Source: Halobacillus_B sp963739045
GTDB lineage: Bacteria > Bacillota > Bacilli > Bacillales > Halobacillaceae
Assembly: GCA_963739045.1 (NCBI GenBank)
Contig: CAVTYY010000003.1
Coordinates: forward strand, 21,548 to 85,547
Reading direction: 5' to 3'
DNA length: 64,000 bases
Shown: positions 54,584 through 64,000 of the stretch, piece after piece
How positions within the stretch are numbered: the first letter of the stretch is position 1
Layout of the letters: each line of letters opens with the position of its first letter
Notes under the pieces: model-generated
Databases searched by the model: none
Told to the model about the DNA's origin: nothing
Seen by the model: only the letters and a program-made list of their open reading frames with translations
Program-made: the position numbers and the translations under genes

Positions 54584-56650
54584 TTAAGTTACGATCACAT
54601 TGTCGACTAAGTCGAAGGCGGCAAGCGACATGCCGACCATCGCTCCAGTGGTCGTAAATCCTACTGGGGCATCAGGAGAAACCGTATCGAATGCTCTTCC
54701 CGAAGGTGTCGCGACATTCAACGTGTTTCGGATGACCTGGATCTGCCCTGGGTCAGGCGCTGTCGTACCTCCATCCCTATAATCCACATAGACCGCTAAT
54801 CGTTGTGGGTTCGGATTTGTAATATCATTTTCCTCGATAAGAATGGTGTCTACTCCAGGGAAATTAAATGGTTCAAAAATAATAGAGCTACCAGCACGAT
54901 CCATATGATTAATGACATTGCGGCGGACAAAAATTGATACATTATTAAAAGACGCGGTGCTGAAAAATACAAACTGCGAATGCCTTGCCATCGTGTTGTC
55001 ATCAATGATGAACGATCCGCTGAAGTATATATCATTAGGTGTGGCCCCTTGGACGTAGATGGCACCTAAGCTAGTAGCCCCACCCATAAAGGAGTTGCCT
55101 GTAATCGTAGTCGTACCAAGAGCCCCGCGGATCTCTAACGCTTTCTCGGTTCCAGTATGGTTAAGGGTGTTGTTTCTTAAAGTGAAATCCTCGACATTTA
55201 CGATCATCGTACGTTTCCCACCGGTTAAAATCGAATTTTGAATGGTAATACCGCTGTAATAGTCACCGATCCCTCGAGGAGGAATCCTGACTAGTGTCTC
55301 ATCAGCAACTCCAGTTGATGTACGAGACATACTCAATCCTTCCAAAATAATGTTGTTTGCCTGAAGAGATATTGCGGTTTCAGCAGTAAATGCAGGAGGG
55401 AATACAATTTCCGTCTGACCCGCAGAAAATCCGCGAATGGTCAAAGTTTTATCAACGATGAGCTCAGCATCCTGCGTATATTCACTTGGAGTAAGGATTA
55501 ACGTATCCCCTGAGTTCGCATCATCAATGGCGGCATTGAGCACGTCGTAGAAGGTTTGCTGATCTACGTTGAAGATCCTTCCTCCTATATGGCTGTAAGC
55601 AATATCTGCCGGGAATTTAACAGCATCCGGCGGAAAGGCGATACATTCCTCGCTAGTGCCTTCCAGTGTTTCAGCGCATGGTGCCTCGGAAGGAAAACAT
55701 ATGAGATTTCCTACGACAAGATCACCGCACTCCTCCTCGACTGAAGTTACTTCATATAATCTGGAAAGGTCTGTTACTTCACAAGAGAACCCTTGGGGAA
55801 GAGTAACAACATCCGGCGGACAATCCACACATGCATTGTCCGTTAAGCTTAATACCAGCGTACAACCGTCGTTTGAGCATTGGAGGGTCTCGTCGCATGG
55901 TGACTCACAAGGAAAACAAACCACATCACCTAAGACAAGATCCGTGCACTCTCCAGTCAACTCTGTAATTTCATAAACACAGAAAAGAGGCAGTGGAGGA
56001 GGAAGGGTAATAGTAACGGTGGTATCTACTCGATTTTGGACCCAGTCGTAGACATTTTCTGTACGTATGCAAAGGTTTTCTTCTTGCTGGGGAGAAGGGT
56101 GGGATGGGATCGGACAAGGAACAAGACAATCTTCTTTGAGAGAATCATTTTCGTTGTTGAATCGAACTAGACACTGTGGAGGACGAGTCGGATTAGGACA
56201 AGACCGCTCAACCTGCTCTCTTGGATTACAGAAAGACGCTTCAATATCTAAGACAACGGACGCTGTGGATTGGACGTCTTGACAAAAGTCAATATCCACA
56301 CTGACTTCTGTCCCTTCTTCACTGAACGCTATGCTGCAAATGTGACAAGAAGCATTAGTGATCTGAACAATGATTTCCGTTCCCATAGGTGCACAAAGGT
56401 AATAACTTTCGCAAACGGTGAAATCAGCTGATCCTGTAGTGTCATCTTCAAGCGTAATCGTAACGGTCCCGGTAGTACGGATATTCACACGCTGGAGTAT
56501 GACCTCCGCTCCGTTCGGAAGCATAAAGACTCTTTCTTCACGGCCGCCCAACTGCGGAACTTCCTCACTGATTAAATTGGTAAGTACACAGGAGGGATCA
56601 TCTTCTGTCTGTGCGAGGGCAGGGCGGTTTTGGTTTCCATCGAATATCAT
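54584..56650 (-). CDS. Cys-rich protein with C-terminal parallel beta-helix, possible spore-surface protein
   Basis: 688 residues, AAAGGAGG before ATG. There is no signal peptide. Residues 1 to about 340 are Cys-rich. They include a unit with C-x-S-F/Y features (CESYYLC, CHICSI) and then two related ~90-residue repeats (YEITELTGECTDLVLGDVVCFPCE and YEVTSVEEECGDLVVGNLICFPSE); the second has lost several Cys. Residues about 350-688 form repeated short strands with N- and G-rich turns (LTIRGFSAGQTEIVF, ILEGLSMSRTSTG, TTTITGNSF), a right-handed parallel beta-helix like pectate lyases, without catalytic residues I can point to. Cys-rich cytoplasmic proteins with adhesive-type repeats in spore formers are usually coat or exosporium proteins; this is inference. 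No known family name. Confidence 0.85.
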   Translation of the reverse strand: MIFDGNQNRPALAQTEDDPSCVLTNLISEEVPQLGGREERVFMLPNGAEVILQRVNIRTTGTVTITLEDDTTGSADFTVCESYYLCAPMGTEIIVQITNASCHICSIAFSEEGTEVSVDIDFCQDVQSTASVVLDIEASFCNPREQVERSCPNPTRPPQCLVRFNNENDSLKEDCLVPCPIPSHPSPQQEENLCIRTENVYDWVQNRVDTTVTITLPPPLPLFCVYEITELTGECTDLVLGDVVCFPCESPCDETLQCSNDGCTLVLSLTDNACVDCPPDVVTLPQGFSCEVTDLSRLYEVTSVEEECGDLVVGNLICFPSEAPCAETLEGTSEECIAFPPDAVKFPADIAYSHIGGRIFNVDQQTFYDVLNAAIDDANSGDTLILTPSEYTQDAELIVDKTLTIRGFSAGQTEIVFPPAFTAETAISLQANNIILEGLSMSRTSTGVADETLVRIPPRGIGDYYSGITIQNSILTGGKRTMIVNVEDFTLRNNTLNHTGTEKALEIRGALGTTTITGNSFMGGATSLGAIYVQGATPNDIYFSGSFIIDDNTMARHSQFVFFSTASFNNVSIFVRRNVINHMDRAGSSIIFEPFNFPGVDTILIEENDITNPNPQRLAVYVDYRDGGTTAPDPGQIQVIRNTLNVATPSGRAFDTVSPDAPVGFTTTGAMVGMSLAAFDLVDNVIVT

Positions 56651-56953
56651 ATCGAACCTCCTTTTTATTCGTATTTTTTCATAAGGTTATCGATGTAGTA
56701 TTTATATGCGGCAGCTAAATAAAGGAGAGGGCAAAATGGGGAATTAGGCAGGCAGACGGAAGCAGGGAATGAATGCGAATTGTCTAAAGCGAAGAAGAAT
56801 GACTTGATGAGGAATGGACAAGGTTGGAGTGGGGGGACAAAGGCTGGGATTAACACTGGGTAATTATGTTTTTAGTGGAAAGTTTCATTTATTGGAACCT
56901 CTCGGCCGTTTAGATTTAGTAAGGTTTCCAAACTAAAAAGAAAGTTTCAGAAA

Positions 56954-57061
56954 CTAATTATTAAATCCTGCTAAGAATACATGGCCAAGCTCATGGATGA
57001 TCGAGTTGAAAGGGCAGAAAATCAACAGTCCTATGGCGTATCCTGAGATTTCTTCCAGCAT
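56954..57061 (-). pseudogene. truncated M50-like metallopeptidase fragment
   Basis: 35 residues (MLEEISGYAIGLLIFCPFNS and IIHELGHVFLAGFNN) with a good AAGGAGGAG site. HELGH in a hydrophobic helix is the zinc site of site-2-protease/M50-like proteins, but these have several more helices that are absent here. The frame ends at TAG and no other frame clearly continues it, so it looks like a shortened remnant. Confidence 0.5.
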
Positions 57062-57380
57062 TGTTCTCCTCCTTATTATTATTGAACAGTGCGTTCCCGG
57101 TGATCTTTATTTAGAAGTATGATGAGTTTGGTCAGTCATGCAGTTCGTATTATCTCATATGCTCTGGGAAATTTTAACTTAAATGAACAATCTGGAGTGG
57201 AATTTAACTTGGGGACAAATCTACGAATATCTTTCATATGGATTCGACAAAACTGGGGATCGCAGTGATTTGTGAAAACCGGAGAATTTAATAGAAAGCA
57301 TAGAGGTGATTTCTTCCATGTTATTTTAAAATGAGAAGCGTGCCAGCTCTGAGCCGCCTAAGAAGAGATATCGATCCTAT

Positions 57381-57389
57381 CATGATATA
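57381..57389 (+). promoter_or_regulatory. extended -10 promoter of the YitT-family gene
   Basis: TGATATAAT (TGn plus TATAAT) 56 bases before the GTG start; no good -35. It overlaps a palindromic tatcatgata. Confidence 0.45.
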
Positions 57390-57444
57390 ATAAAGGTTCG
57401 ATAATAAAACTGATAATCAATACAAATAAGGAAGTGCTAATCAA

Positions 57445-58341
57445 GTGAATGACAGTTTAGACCCCTCTGCTCTCCAGAAACTTGCCCACAGGAAACTAAG
57501 CTTTACAGAAATTATCCGGCGAACGATCTTCATAGCGATCGGTATTGCTCTCGAAGCGGTCGCATTAGAAATGTTTCTCGTACCGAACGGCATTATCGAT
57601 GGCGGTATCGTCGGGATCTCGATCATGCTTCACCACATCACGGGTTTTGCCCTGGGTGCTTTCCTCTTCGTATTAAATCTGCCTTTCTGTTATTTAGGCT
57701 ACAAACAAATGGGGAAGACCTTCTCCGTGACTTCGATTCTTGCGATTACAGGATTAGCGATCTTTACAACCCTGCTTATCCCCGTGCCGAAGTTCACTGA
57801 AGATCCACTGCTTGCGGCCGTCTTTGGCGGTATTTTCTTAGGAATTGGCGTTGGACTGGTCGTAAGAAATGGCGGTTCTTCAGATGGAAGTGAAATCCTA
57901 GCGATCTTTATTAACAAAATTTCTCCCTTCTCTGTCGGAGAAATCGTCATGTTTGTGAACATTTTTATTCTCGGCAGTGCAGGCTTTGTGTTCGGCTGGA
58001 ACAACGCGATGTACTCCCTAATTGCATACTTTATCGCTTTTAAAATGATTGATGTGACCACAGAAGGGCTGGAGTCTTCGAAATTCGCCTGGGTAATTAC
58101 CGATAAACACCATCTTGTCGGCGACGCTCTCAATGACCGGCTGGGACGAGGCGTGACGTACTTAACCGGTGAAGGTGCCTACTCGGGAGACGATAAGAAA
58201 GTAATTCTGATTATTATCACCCGTCTGGAAGAAGCCAAGCTGAAAAGCATCATTAACGAAATTGATCCGTCTTCCTTTTTGGCGATTGGCGATATCCACG
58301 ACGTCAAAGGCGGCGGATTTAAAAAGAAAAATATTCATTAA
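57445..58341 (+). CDS. YitT-family membrane protein
   Basis: 298 residues, GTG start. Five to six membrane helices (DUF161: FLVPNGIIDGGIVGISIMLHHITG, VRNGGSSDGSEILAIFINK) and a soluble C-terminal DUF2179 domain (ARG- and Glu-rich: TEGLESSKFAWVITDKHH, LTGEGAYSGDDKKVILIIITRLE). The family is widespread in Firmicutes and has no firm role. Single gene followed by a terminator. Confidence 0.93.
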   Translation: MNDSLDPSALQKLAHRKLSFTEIIRRTIFIAIGIALEAVALEMFLVPNGIIDGGIVGISIMLHHITGFALGAFLFVLNLPFCYLGYKQMGKTFSVTSILAITGLAIFTTLLIPVPKFTEDPLLAAVFGGIFLGIGVGLVVRNGGSSDGSEILAIFINKISPFSVGEIVMFVNIFILGSAGFVFGWNNAMYSLIAYFIAFKMIDVTTEGLESSKFAWVITDKHHLVGDALNDRLGRGVTYLTGEGAYSGDDKKVILIIITRLEEAKLKSIINEIDPSSFLAIGDIHDVKGGGFKKKNIH

Positions 58342-58372
58342 AGAAGTACCTGAGCGGTGCTTCTTTTTTTGT
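58341..58372 (+). terminator. rho-independent terminator
   Basis: A 10-base stem (aagaagtacc/ggtgcttctt, one G-U) followed by a run of T, right after the YitT-family stop. Confidence 0.85.
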
Positions 58373-58531
58373 TTCAAGTACTTCCAAAGAAAATAGACTA
58401 ATGAAAATAGGTGAAGAATGCATTCGTCCTCATTCGTTAAAATCAATTCTCTAAAAAAACATTGAAGATAGGATAATTTCATGTTTAGGTAATGGGTAAG
58501 GTTGTTAGTCTAGTTTAGGAGGTTTTCAATT

Positions 58532-58828
58532 TTGAAATATGAAGAAGATACTCTGAAACCTCATTCTCAGCGTAATGTCGTATTAGGCTGCCCGAATGCA
58601 GCTACGATGGCAGCCTTCTCCTATGGGGTGCTATTTATAGCTCTCATGCTGTTTATGGGAGGAAAGATTACTATTAACGTCCTAGGAATCCCTGCAATTG
58701 CTCTTTTTGCTGGTGTAGCATTCACGAAATATGTGGTGAAGGCGGATCAGACACCGAGGTGGCTGGTGGTCGGTTCGTTCGTTTGTGCGGCTGGGCTTGC
58801 TGTCCTTATGACTTTGGTAAGTGTTTAA
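58532..58828 (+). CDS. hypothetical membrane protein
   Basis: 98 residues from a TTG at 58532 with AGGAGG nine bases upstream. An N-terminal hydrophilic head (MKYEEDTLKPHSQRNVVLGC) leads to three hydrophobic helices. No family is recognised. A terminator follows. Confidence 0.75.
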   Translation: MKYEEDTLKPHSQRNVVLGCPNAATMAAFSYGVLFIALMLFMGGKITINVLGIPAIALFAGVAFTKYVVKADQTPRWLVVGSFVCAAGLAVLMTLVSV

Positions 58829-58850
58829 CGAGATAAAGATAGTAGAATGT

Positions 58851-58882
58851 AAAAACCAACAGGGCGACCTGTTGGTTTTTTA
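58851..58882 (+). terminator. rho-independent terminator
   Basis: A 13-base perfect stem (aaaaaccaacagg/cctgttggttttt) with a four-base loop and further T. Confidence 0.9.
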
Positions 58883-58962
58883 AGGTTTGTTCAAGTAGAA
58901 CTATGATAAAATATGTATAAATCTTCATACTGTTCGTAAGAGAGTTAGGAGGAATGAGCACG

Positions 58963-59160
58963 ATGACCATCGTCAGCTTTCTAATTATTGGCTGGATTTT
59001 AAGCTGGTTTAAATTTGACCAGACCTTCATTCAGGCATTTCAGGAGCTTTTTAATAAAACGATTACGAGAGCGAGTTATTATTTCATCTTTTTTTGTTTC
59101 GGAGCGCTTGGAGACATTGTCTTATTGGTAACGGGCAGATTTACCGAGTATTTTTTTTAA
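58963..59160 (+). CDS. small membrane protein
   Basis: 65 residues (MTIVSFLIIGWILSWFKFDQ) with two hydrophobic helices. ATG at 58963 is chosen because AGGAGG lies 10 bases before it; ATG at 58954 is too close. Family unknown. Confidence 0.7.
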   Translation: MTIVSFLIIGWILSWFKFDQTFIQAFQELFNKTITRASYYFIFFCFGALGDIVLLVTGRFTEYFF

Positions 59161-59214
59161 CCATGAGCGGACCGGATAATCTCACAGGAGCCATATTTCT
59201 TTCAGACTCAACTA

Positions 59215-59248
59215 AACCGACAGGACATCCCGTTGGTTATTTTTTTTG
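59215..59248 (+). terminator. rho-independent terminator
   Basis: Stem aaccgacagg/cccgttggtt with mismatches and a run of eight T. Confidence 0.75.
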
Positions 59249-59382
59249 AAAGAACCATTAATTCTATTGAATAATAAGATTTCTTCTGATTCTTTGACAC
59301 ACTTAATAATAGGCACACTTTGCAAAGCATATACTACCTTGATCGCTTTCACTTTGTACATAAGGAAGGATGAACCTCTGAA

Positions 59383-59847
59383 ATGCTGACGAAGGACAAG
59401 GTATATGCCCTGTTATTTGTGTTCGCTTCTTTGTTTTGTATGGAAATGGTTTTAAAAATTTTAACGGCAGCTAAGGATATTACCCCTGGGAACGTGATGA
59501 TCTCGTTATTGTTTTCCTTTTCTATCGCCTTGGTTATTTACTTGTTGTGCAGCTTGTTTGAAAGCAGAACCAATTATCTTTTAATGGCCGTCATCCTTGG
59601 AGCAACGGCACTGTTCTTTGCCAGCCAGCTGGTTTATTTCAAGATCTTTAAAACCTATTACAGTCTTTATTCAGCGGGGAATGCGGGACAGGTCTTCGAA
59701 TTCTGGAGGGATGCCGCCCTGATCACTCTTCGCAGCCTGCCGTGGCTGCTTGTATTTTTCATCCCGGTATTATTTCTAGTAACCTATGGGAAAAAACATA
59801 TCTCCTTTGAAAGGCTGCATGCCCAAGAGAGGATCATTTTAGGCTAG
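59383..59847 (+). CDS. LTA-synthase-like protein, N-terminal part only
   Basis: 154 residues with four hydrophobic helices and the pattern VYFKIFKTYYSLYSAGNAGQVFEFWRDA, as in the membrane part of LtaS-type glycerol-phosphate transferases. The extracellular sulfatase domain with the catalytic Thr is missing. The frame ends at a stop made by the foreign sequence that begins near 59847, so the gene is cut by the join and is not naturally short. Confidence 0.82.
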   Translation: MLTKDKVYALLFVFASLFCMEMVLKILTAAKDITPGNVMISLLFSFSIALVIYLLCSLFESRTNYLLMAVILGATALFFASQLVYFKIFKTYYSLYSAGNAGQVFEFWRDAALITLRSLPWLLVFFIPVLFLVTYGKKHISFERLHAQERIILG

Positions 59848-59852
59848 CAGCT
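59843..59852. other. junction between low-GC and high-GC DNA
   Basis: Left of this point the sequence is AT-rich Bacillaceae DNA (aggatcatttt); right of it is GC-rich (agctcggctgcggtgatcgag). Both flanking genes are cut here. No repeat, att-like site or insertion sequence is present at the join. Confidence 0.85.
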
Positions 59853-61160
59853 CGGCTGCGGTGATCGAGCTGGCCTCGCGGCGCTGGGTGAGGTTGGTCA
59901 GGTCGGCGTACCGACCCTTGACCATCTGCGGCGTAGTCGTCGTGCAGCGGTAGGCGCCATAGGAGCTCGCCGGTCTTGCTGCCGCAGGCCTCCACCGCCC
60001 GCGCAAACTCGTCGTCGTTGCTCATCAGGCCGGCGTACGTCCGGCCCAGAGCGGTGATCACCGCGCCGGTCAGGGTCGCGATGTCGACGAGGCGATCGCA
60101 GCCTTCGCGCAGCGCGTAGGTGATGCAGTCCGACAGCACGAGCCGGCCCTCGGCGTCGGCGTCGTTGATCTCGATCGTGGTGCCGTCCATCGCCCGGACG
60201 ATGTCGCCGGGCTTGACGGCCGCGGGGCCGGGGAGGTTCTCCGTCGCACCGACGATCCCCATCACGCGCACCGGCGCCTCCAGCTCGGCGAGCGCGCCGA
60301 CCGCCTCGATCACCGCGGCGCCACCGCACATGTCGAACTTCATCTCGAACATCGACGCGGCCGGTTTCAGCGACAGGCCGCCGGAGTCAAACGTCACGGC
60401 CTTGCCGATCAGGCCGAGCCGCGGCGCCTCGGATGCTCCCGGGCCCTCGTAATCCAGGCGGATCAGGCGCGCGCTCTGGGCGGAGCCTTGCGCCACGGCG
60501 GCGAACGCTCCCATCCCATGCTCGCGGATCGCGTCCCCGTCGAGGATCGTGGCCTCGATCCCGTGCCTGCCCGCGAGCTCAGAGGCATAGTCGGCCAGCG
60601 CCGAGGGCGTCAGATCATTGGCGGGCGTGTTGCCGAGATCGCGAGCGCGATTTGCGCCCGGACGATGATCTCGGCTGTGCGCACGGCCTCCGAAACGTCG
60701 TCGTGGGCGCTGAGGATCAGCCGCTCGAACGGGTCGGGATCCTCGGCCTTCTTGTAGCGGTCGAAGCGGTAGGCGCGCAGCGCGGTGCCGTGCACGAGAC
60801 CGGCGACCACCTCGTCGCCGACGTGGTGCGGCACCTCCCAGCAAAGGGTCTTGCGTGGCGAGCTCGGCCGCGCGGGCCTGTACGACCCCGGCGGCGCTGC
60901 GCGCGCGCTCGCCGTCGAACTTGGTGCGGTCGCCGAGCCCGACAAGGATCGATGCGGCGGCCCTCGGAATGCGTTACCGCCAGCCGCTTGAACTTGCGCT
61001 GCGCCTCGCCGCTGTCCAGCAGCGCCATGAGCTCGCCGCCGGGGAGGTCGTGGGCCACGCCCTCGTCCTCGAACACGCCGATCGCGACCGTGTCCGCGTC
61101 GGTCTCGAACGGATTCTGGGTCGTCGCCTCGGCCTGCACAGACGGGGACCCTGACTAGCA
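59848..61160 (-). pseudogene. leucyl aminopeptidase (M17), truncated and frameshifted
   Basis: An actinobacterial-style M17 peptidase, which removes N-terminal residues from peptides with two metal ions. The catalytic half is in one frame: GKAVTFDSGGLSLKP, MKFDMCGGAAVIEA and NDADAEGRLVLSD (the NTDAEGRL site). The N-terminal domain is split over at least two other frames (shifts near 60990, 60840 and 60620), starting around 61139-61160 (QNPFETDADTVAIGVFEDEG). The C-terminus is also shifted near 59915, with ADLTNLTQRREASSITAAEL read to the join. The last 60 or so residues are absent. The repeated shifts point to sequence errors. Confidence 0.82.
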
Positions 61161-61198
61161 TGGGGGCCCCGCTACCCGACCCGGAGAACGCCATCCAG

Positions 61199-62374
<1,176 letters not shown>

Positions 62375-62385
<11 letters not shown>

Positions 62386-63229
62386 CGAAGCCCACAGCGG
62401 CGACGGCAAAGCACCCGCGCAGAGCGCGGCGTTCTTCGATCTGGACCGCACCCTCATGGAAGGCTCGTCGGCCTTCCAGTTCGGGCGTGCCGCCTACCGG
62501 GCGGGCCTGCTGCGTCGTCGGCAGCTGCTCGCCGACGGCTGGGCGAACCTGCGCTTTCGCCTGAGGGGCGCGCAGCGACGACGACACTCATGCGTTGCGC
62601 GATCGCGTGTCGGCGTCGTTGAAGGGCATCCGCGTCCGCGACCTCGAGCGTCTCGGCGCCGACGTGCTCGCGGGCGTCCTGCCGCGGATCTATCCCCAGG
62701 TGCTGGCCGTTGCCCACGAGCACCAGGACGCCGGGCGCCGCGTGTACATCGTCACCGCCGCCTCGCAGGAGCTCGCCGGGATGCTCGCCGTAGTGCTGGC
62801 ACTCGACGGCGCGATCGGGTCGGAGCTCTCGGCAGTGGCGGATGGCTTTTACACCGGCGAGCCGACCGGGCTGTTCATCTACGGGGCCGCCAAGGCCACC
62901 GCGATCCAGGACCTGGCTCGGCGCGAGCACATCGACCTGGCCAAGTCCTACGCGTACTCGGATTCGGCGTCAGACCTGCCGATGCTGCGGGCCGTGGGCG
63001 ATCCCGTGGCCGTCAATCCGGACGCGGCACTGCTGCGGGTTGCGCGCGACGAGGGCTGGGACGTGCTTCGGTTTGAGCGGCTGGGGCGGCGCCTGAAGGC
63101 CGCCGTGGGCCTCGCGGCGGCCGCCGTCACCGGCGGGGTGGGCAGCGCGGCGCTGATCGCCGCGGCAGACGCCGGACCCTGTCGAATGCGGTGCCGTCCG
63201 TGCGGCGCTCACGCCGACGCCGGACGGTG
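62375..63229 (+). pseudogene. HAD-IB family hydrolase (SerB-like), frameshifted
   Basis: A phosphoserine-phosphatase-like enzyme. The first frame starts at 62375 (MRADEAHSGDG) and holds the nucleophile motif FFDLDRTLMEGSS. After a shift near 62580 the next frame has VYIVTAASQELAG (motif II) and YSDSASDLPML (motif IV). A C-terminal hydrophobic region follows (AAVGLAAAAVTGG), as in the HAD-IB group of high-GC bacteria. The stop is unclear because the frame runs on into the convergent gene; I place the end near 63229. It overlaps the thiolase stop, so the two are probably cotranscribed. Confidence 0.75.
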
Positions 63230-63886
63230 CCTAGCGGCCCGGAAGCTGACTGCGCCGAGCCCGATGAACGTGGTCGGGCCCGCGACGAAGACGACCGAGC
63301 AGTCCGACGACCTCACGGCCACGCCCGCGGCGATGCCACCGTCCCCGTAGGCGGGGAAGTCTTCGATCCCGCCCACCGGGCAGTAGCCCGCCGGCAGCCG
63401 GAAAATCGTGGCGTCGGTGCCGGTCGTCCGTTGCACGTCGCCCTGCAGGTGCACGGTGCCGAACGGGTCCTTGTAGAAGCCGGCCGGCTGGAAGCCGGCT
63501 CCGACGTTGGTCCAGTCGACGTCGAACGCCGGCTGGCCGGCGGCGCCGACCATGTGCACCGGCTCGGCGGGCGCGATCAGGGGGTTCGGATAGCTGCCGG
63601 CCAGTGCACCCCCGGCCTTGCCGACGGGCGCCGCGGTCCCGGCCCTCAGTGCGCGGCCGGCGTTTCGCGCGGTGGGCACCGGTCCGAGCTTCCGGAGGTT
63701 GATCTGGGCGCCCGTGAGCGAATGGCGCTTGACCTTGGCGGCGGTAACCGCGCCGCTTCGCAATTGCTTGGTGCCGACACTGTTGCGCGGCAGCGTGAAG
63801 GCCGCGTAGCCCGTGCCCCCCATCGAGACGATCAACGCGATGATCGCGACGATCAGTGCCGGTGATGGCCGACTGATCCGATGCAT
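63209..63886 (-). CDS. exported hypothetical protein of Thermoleophilia type
   Basis: 225 residues. The N-terminal basic head and helix (PSPALIVAIIALIVSMGGTGYAA) followed by LPRNSVGTKQLRSGAVTAAKVKRHSL is a pattern I associate with many proteins of Thermoleophilia (Solirubrobacterales). The rest is Gly/Pro-rich with a C-terminal beta domain. ATG at 63886 is preferred to 63913, with AGAAGGG upstream. It is convergent with the HAD gene and gives the best pointer to the source of the high-GC DNA. Confidence 0.8.
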   Translation of the reverse strand: MHRISRPSPALIVAIIALIVSMGGTGYAAFTLPRNSVGTKQLRSGAVTAAKVKRHSLTGAQINLRKLGPVPTARNAGRALRAGTAAPVGKAGGALAGSYPNPLIAPAEPVHMVGAAGQPAFDVDWTNVGAGFQPAGFYKDPFGTVHLQGDVQRTTGTDATIFRLPAGYCPVGGIEDFPAYGDGGIAAGVAVRSSDCSVVFVAGPTTFIGLGAVSFRAARHRPASA

Positions 63887-64000
63887 GAATCGGTTTCCCT
63901 TCTGTGCGCCCATACCTATCGCCTGTCTTCCAAAACGTCGCCCTACCGCTGCGCTTCCCTACCCCGTGGAGACACACGATAGTCCCGTCGAGTTGCGGTC

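Larger units (their letters stand above)
56651..57444. other. 794-base gene-poor region before yitT
   Basis: Apart from the short minus-strand ORF at 56954-57061 with a peptidase-like motif, I see no supported gene. Near the right end (57384-57389) there is an extended -10 (TGATATAAT) that could drive the YitT-family gene. Confidence 0.55.

Overview
The window is two unrelated pieces of DNA. Positions 1 to about 59,847 come from a low-GC, spore-forming member of the Bacillaceae. The closest fit I can suggest from protein style is a marine or halophilic genus such as Halobacillus, but this is inference. The signs are strong AGGAGG ribosome binding sites, TTG and GTG starts, a T-box leader before a TyrZ-type tyrosyl-tRNA synthetase, a YjcZ-type sporulation peptide, a YdhG-like iron chaperone and a GntP/glycerate kinase/CdaR locus. 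Positions 59,848 to 64,000 are GC-rich (about 70 % by eye) and actinobacterial. The last protein resembles those common in Thermoleophilia/Solirubrobacterales. The change happens inside two truncated genes, an LtaS-like gene on the left and a leucyl aminopeptidase gene on the right. I therefore read it as a chimeric assembly join and not as gene transfer.

Left part, in order. 1-7.3 kb is a surface-glycan region. A broken TPR glycosyltransferase enters from the left edge. Facing it is a minus-strand run of UDP-GlcNAc 2-epimerase, a TPR glycosyltransferase, a GT2 enzyme, a frameshifted GT4 enzyme and a small beta-rich protein that may be the glycosylated product. 7.6-37 kb is a patchwork of short, mostly single-gene units: a CheY-like regulator, an Eis-like acetyltransferase, and many small VOC, DinB, AHSA1, isochorismatase, NUDIX, SnoaL and DUF1801 proteins. 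It also holds lipoproteins, small membrane proteins, PadR/Lrp/XRE regulators, the tyrS T-box unit, an IS3 transposase remnant, an SDR remnant and a palindromic intergenic repeat.

38-46 kb is a complete sugar or amino-sugar uptake and breakdown locus: a GntR regulator, a SIS isomerase/deglycase, a PfkB kinase, an ABC importer (binding protein and two permeases), a LacC-like kinase (frameshifted) and a LacD aldolase (frameshifted near its end). The order implies import, phosphorylation, removal of the amino group or aglycone, a second phosphorylation and cleavage to triose phosphates. 46-59.8 kb holds small membrane proteins, 6-phosphogluconate dehydrogenase, a glycerate permease/glycerate kinase/CdaR unit, a large Cys-rich beta-helix protein of likely spore-surface type, a YitT-family membrane protein and the start of an LTA-synthase-like gene.

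Right part. The minus-strand leucyl aminopeptidase, the plus-strand acetyl-CoA acetyltransferase and the HAD-IB phosphatase are each broken by several frameshifts. They are followed by a minus-strand exported protein. The number of frameshifts in conserved genes, on both sides of the join, suggests uncorrected indel errors in the sequence.
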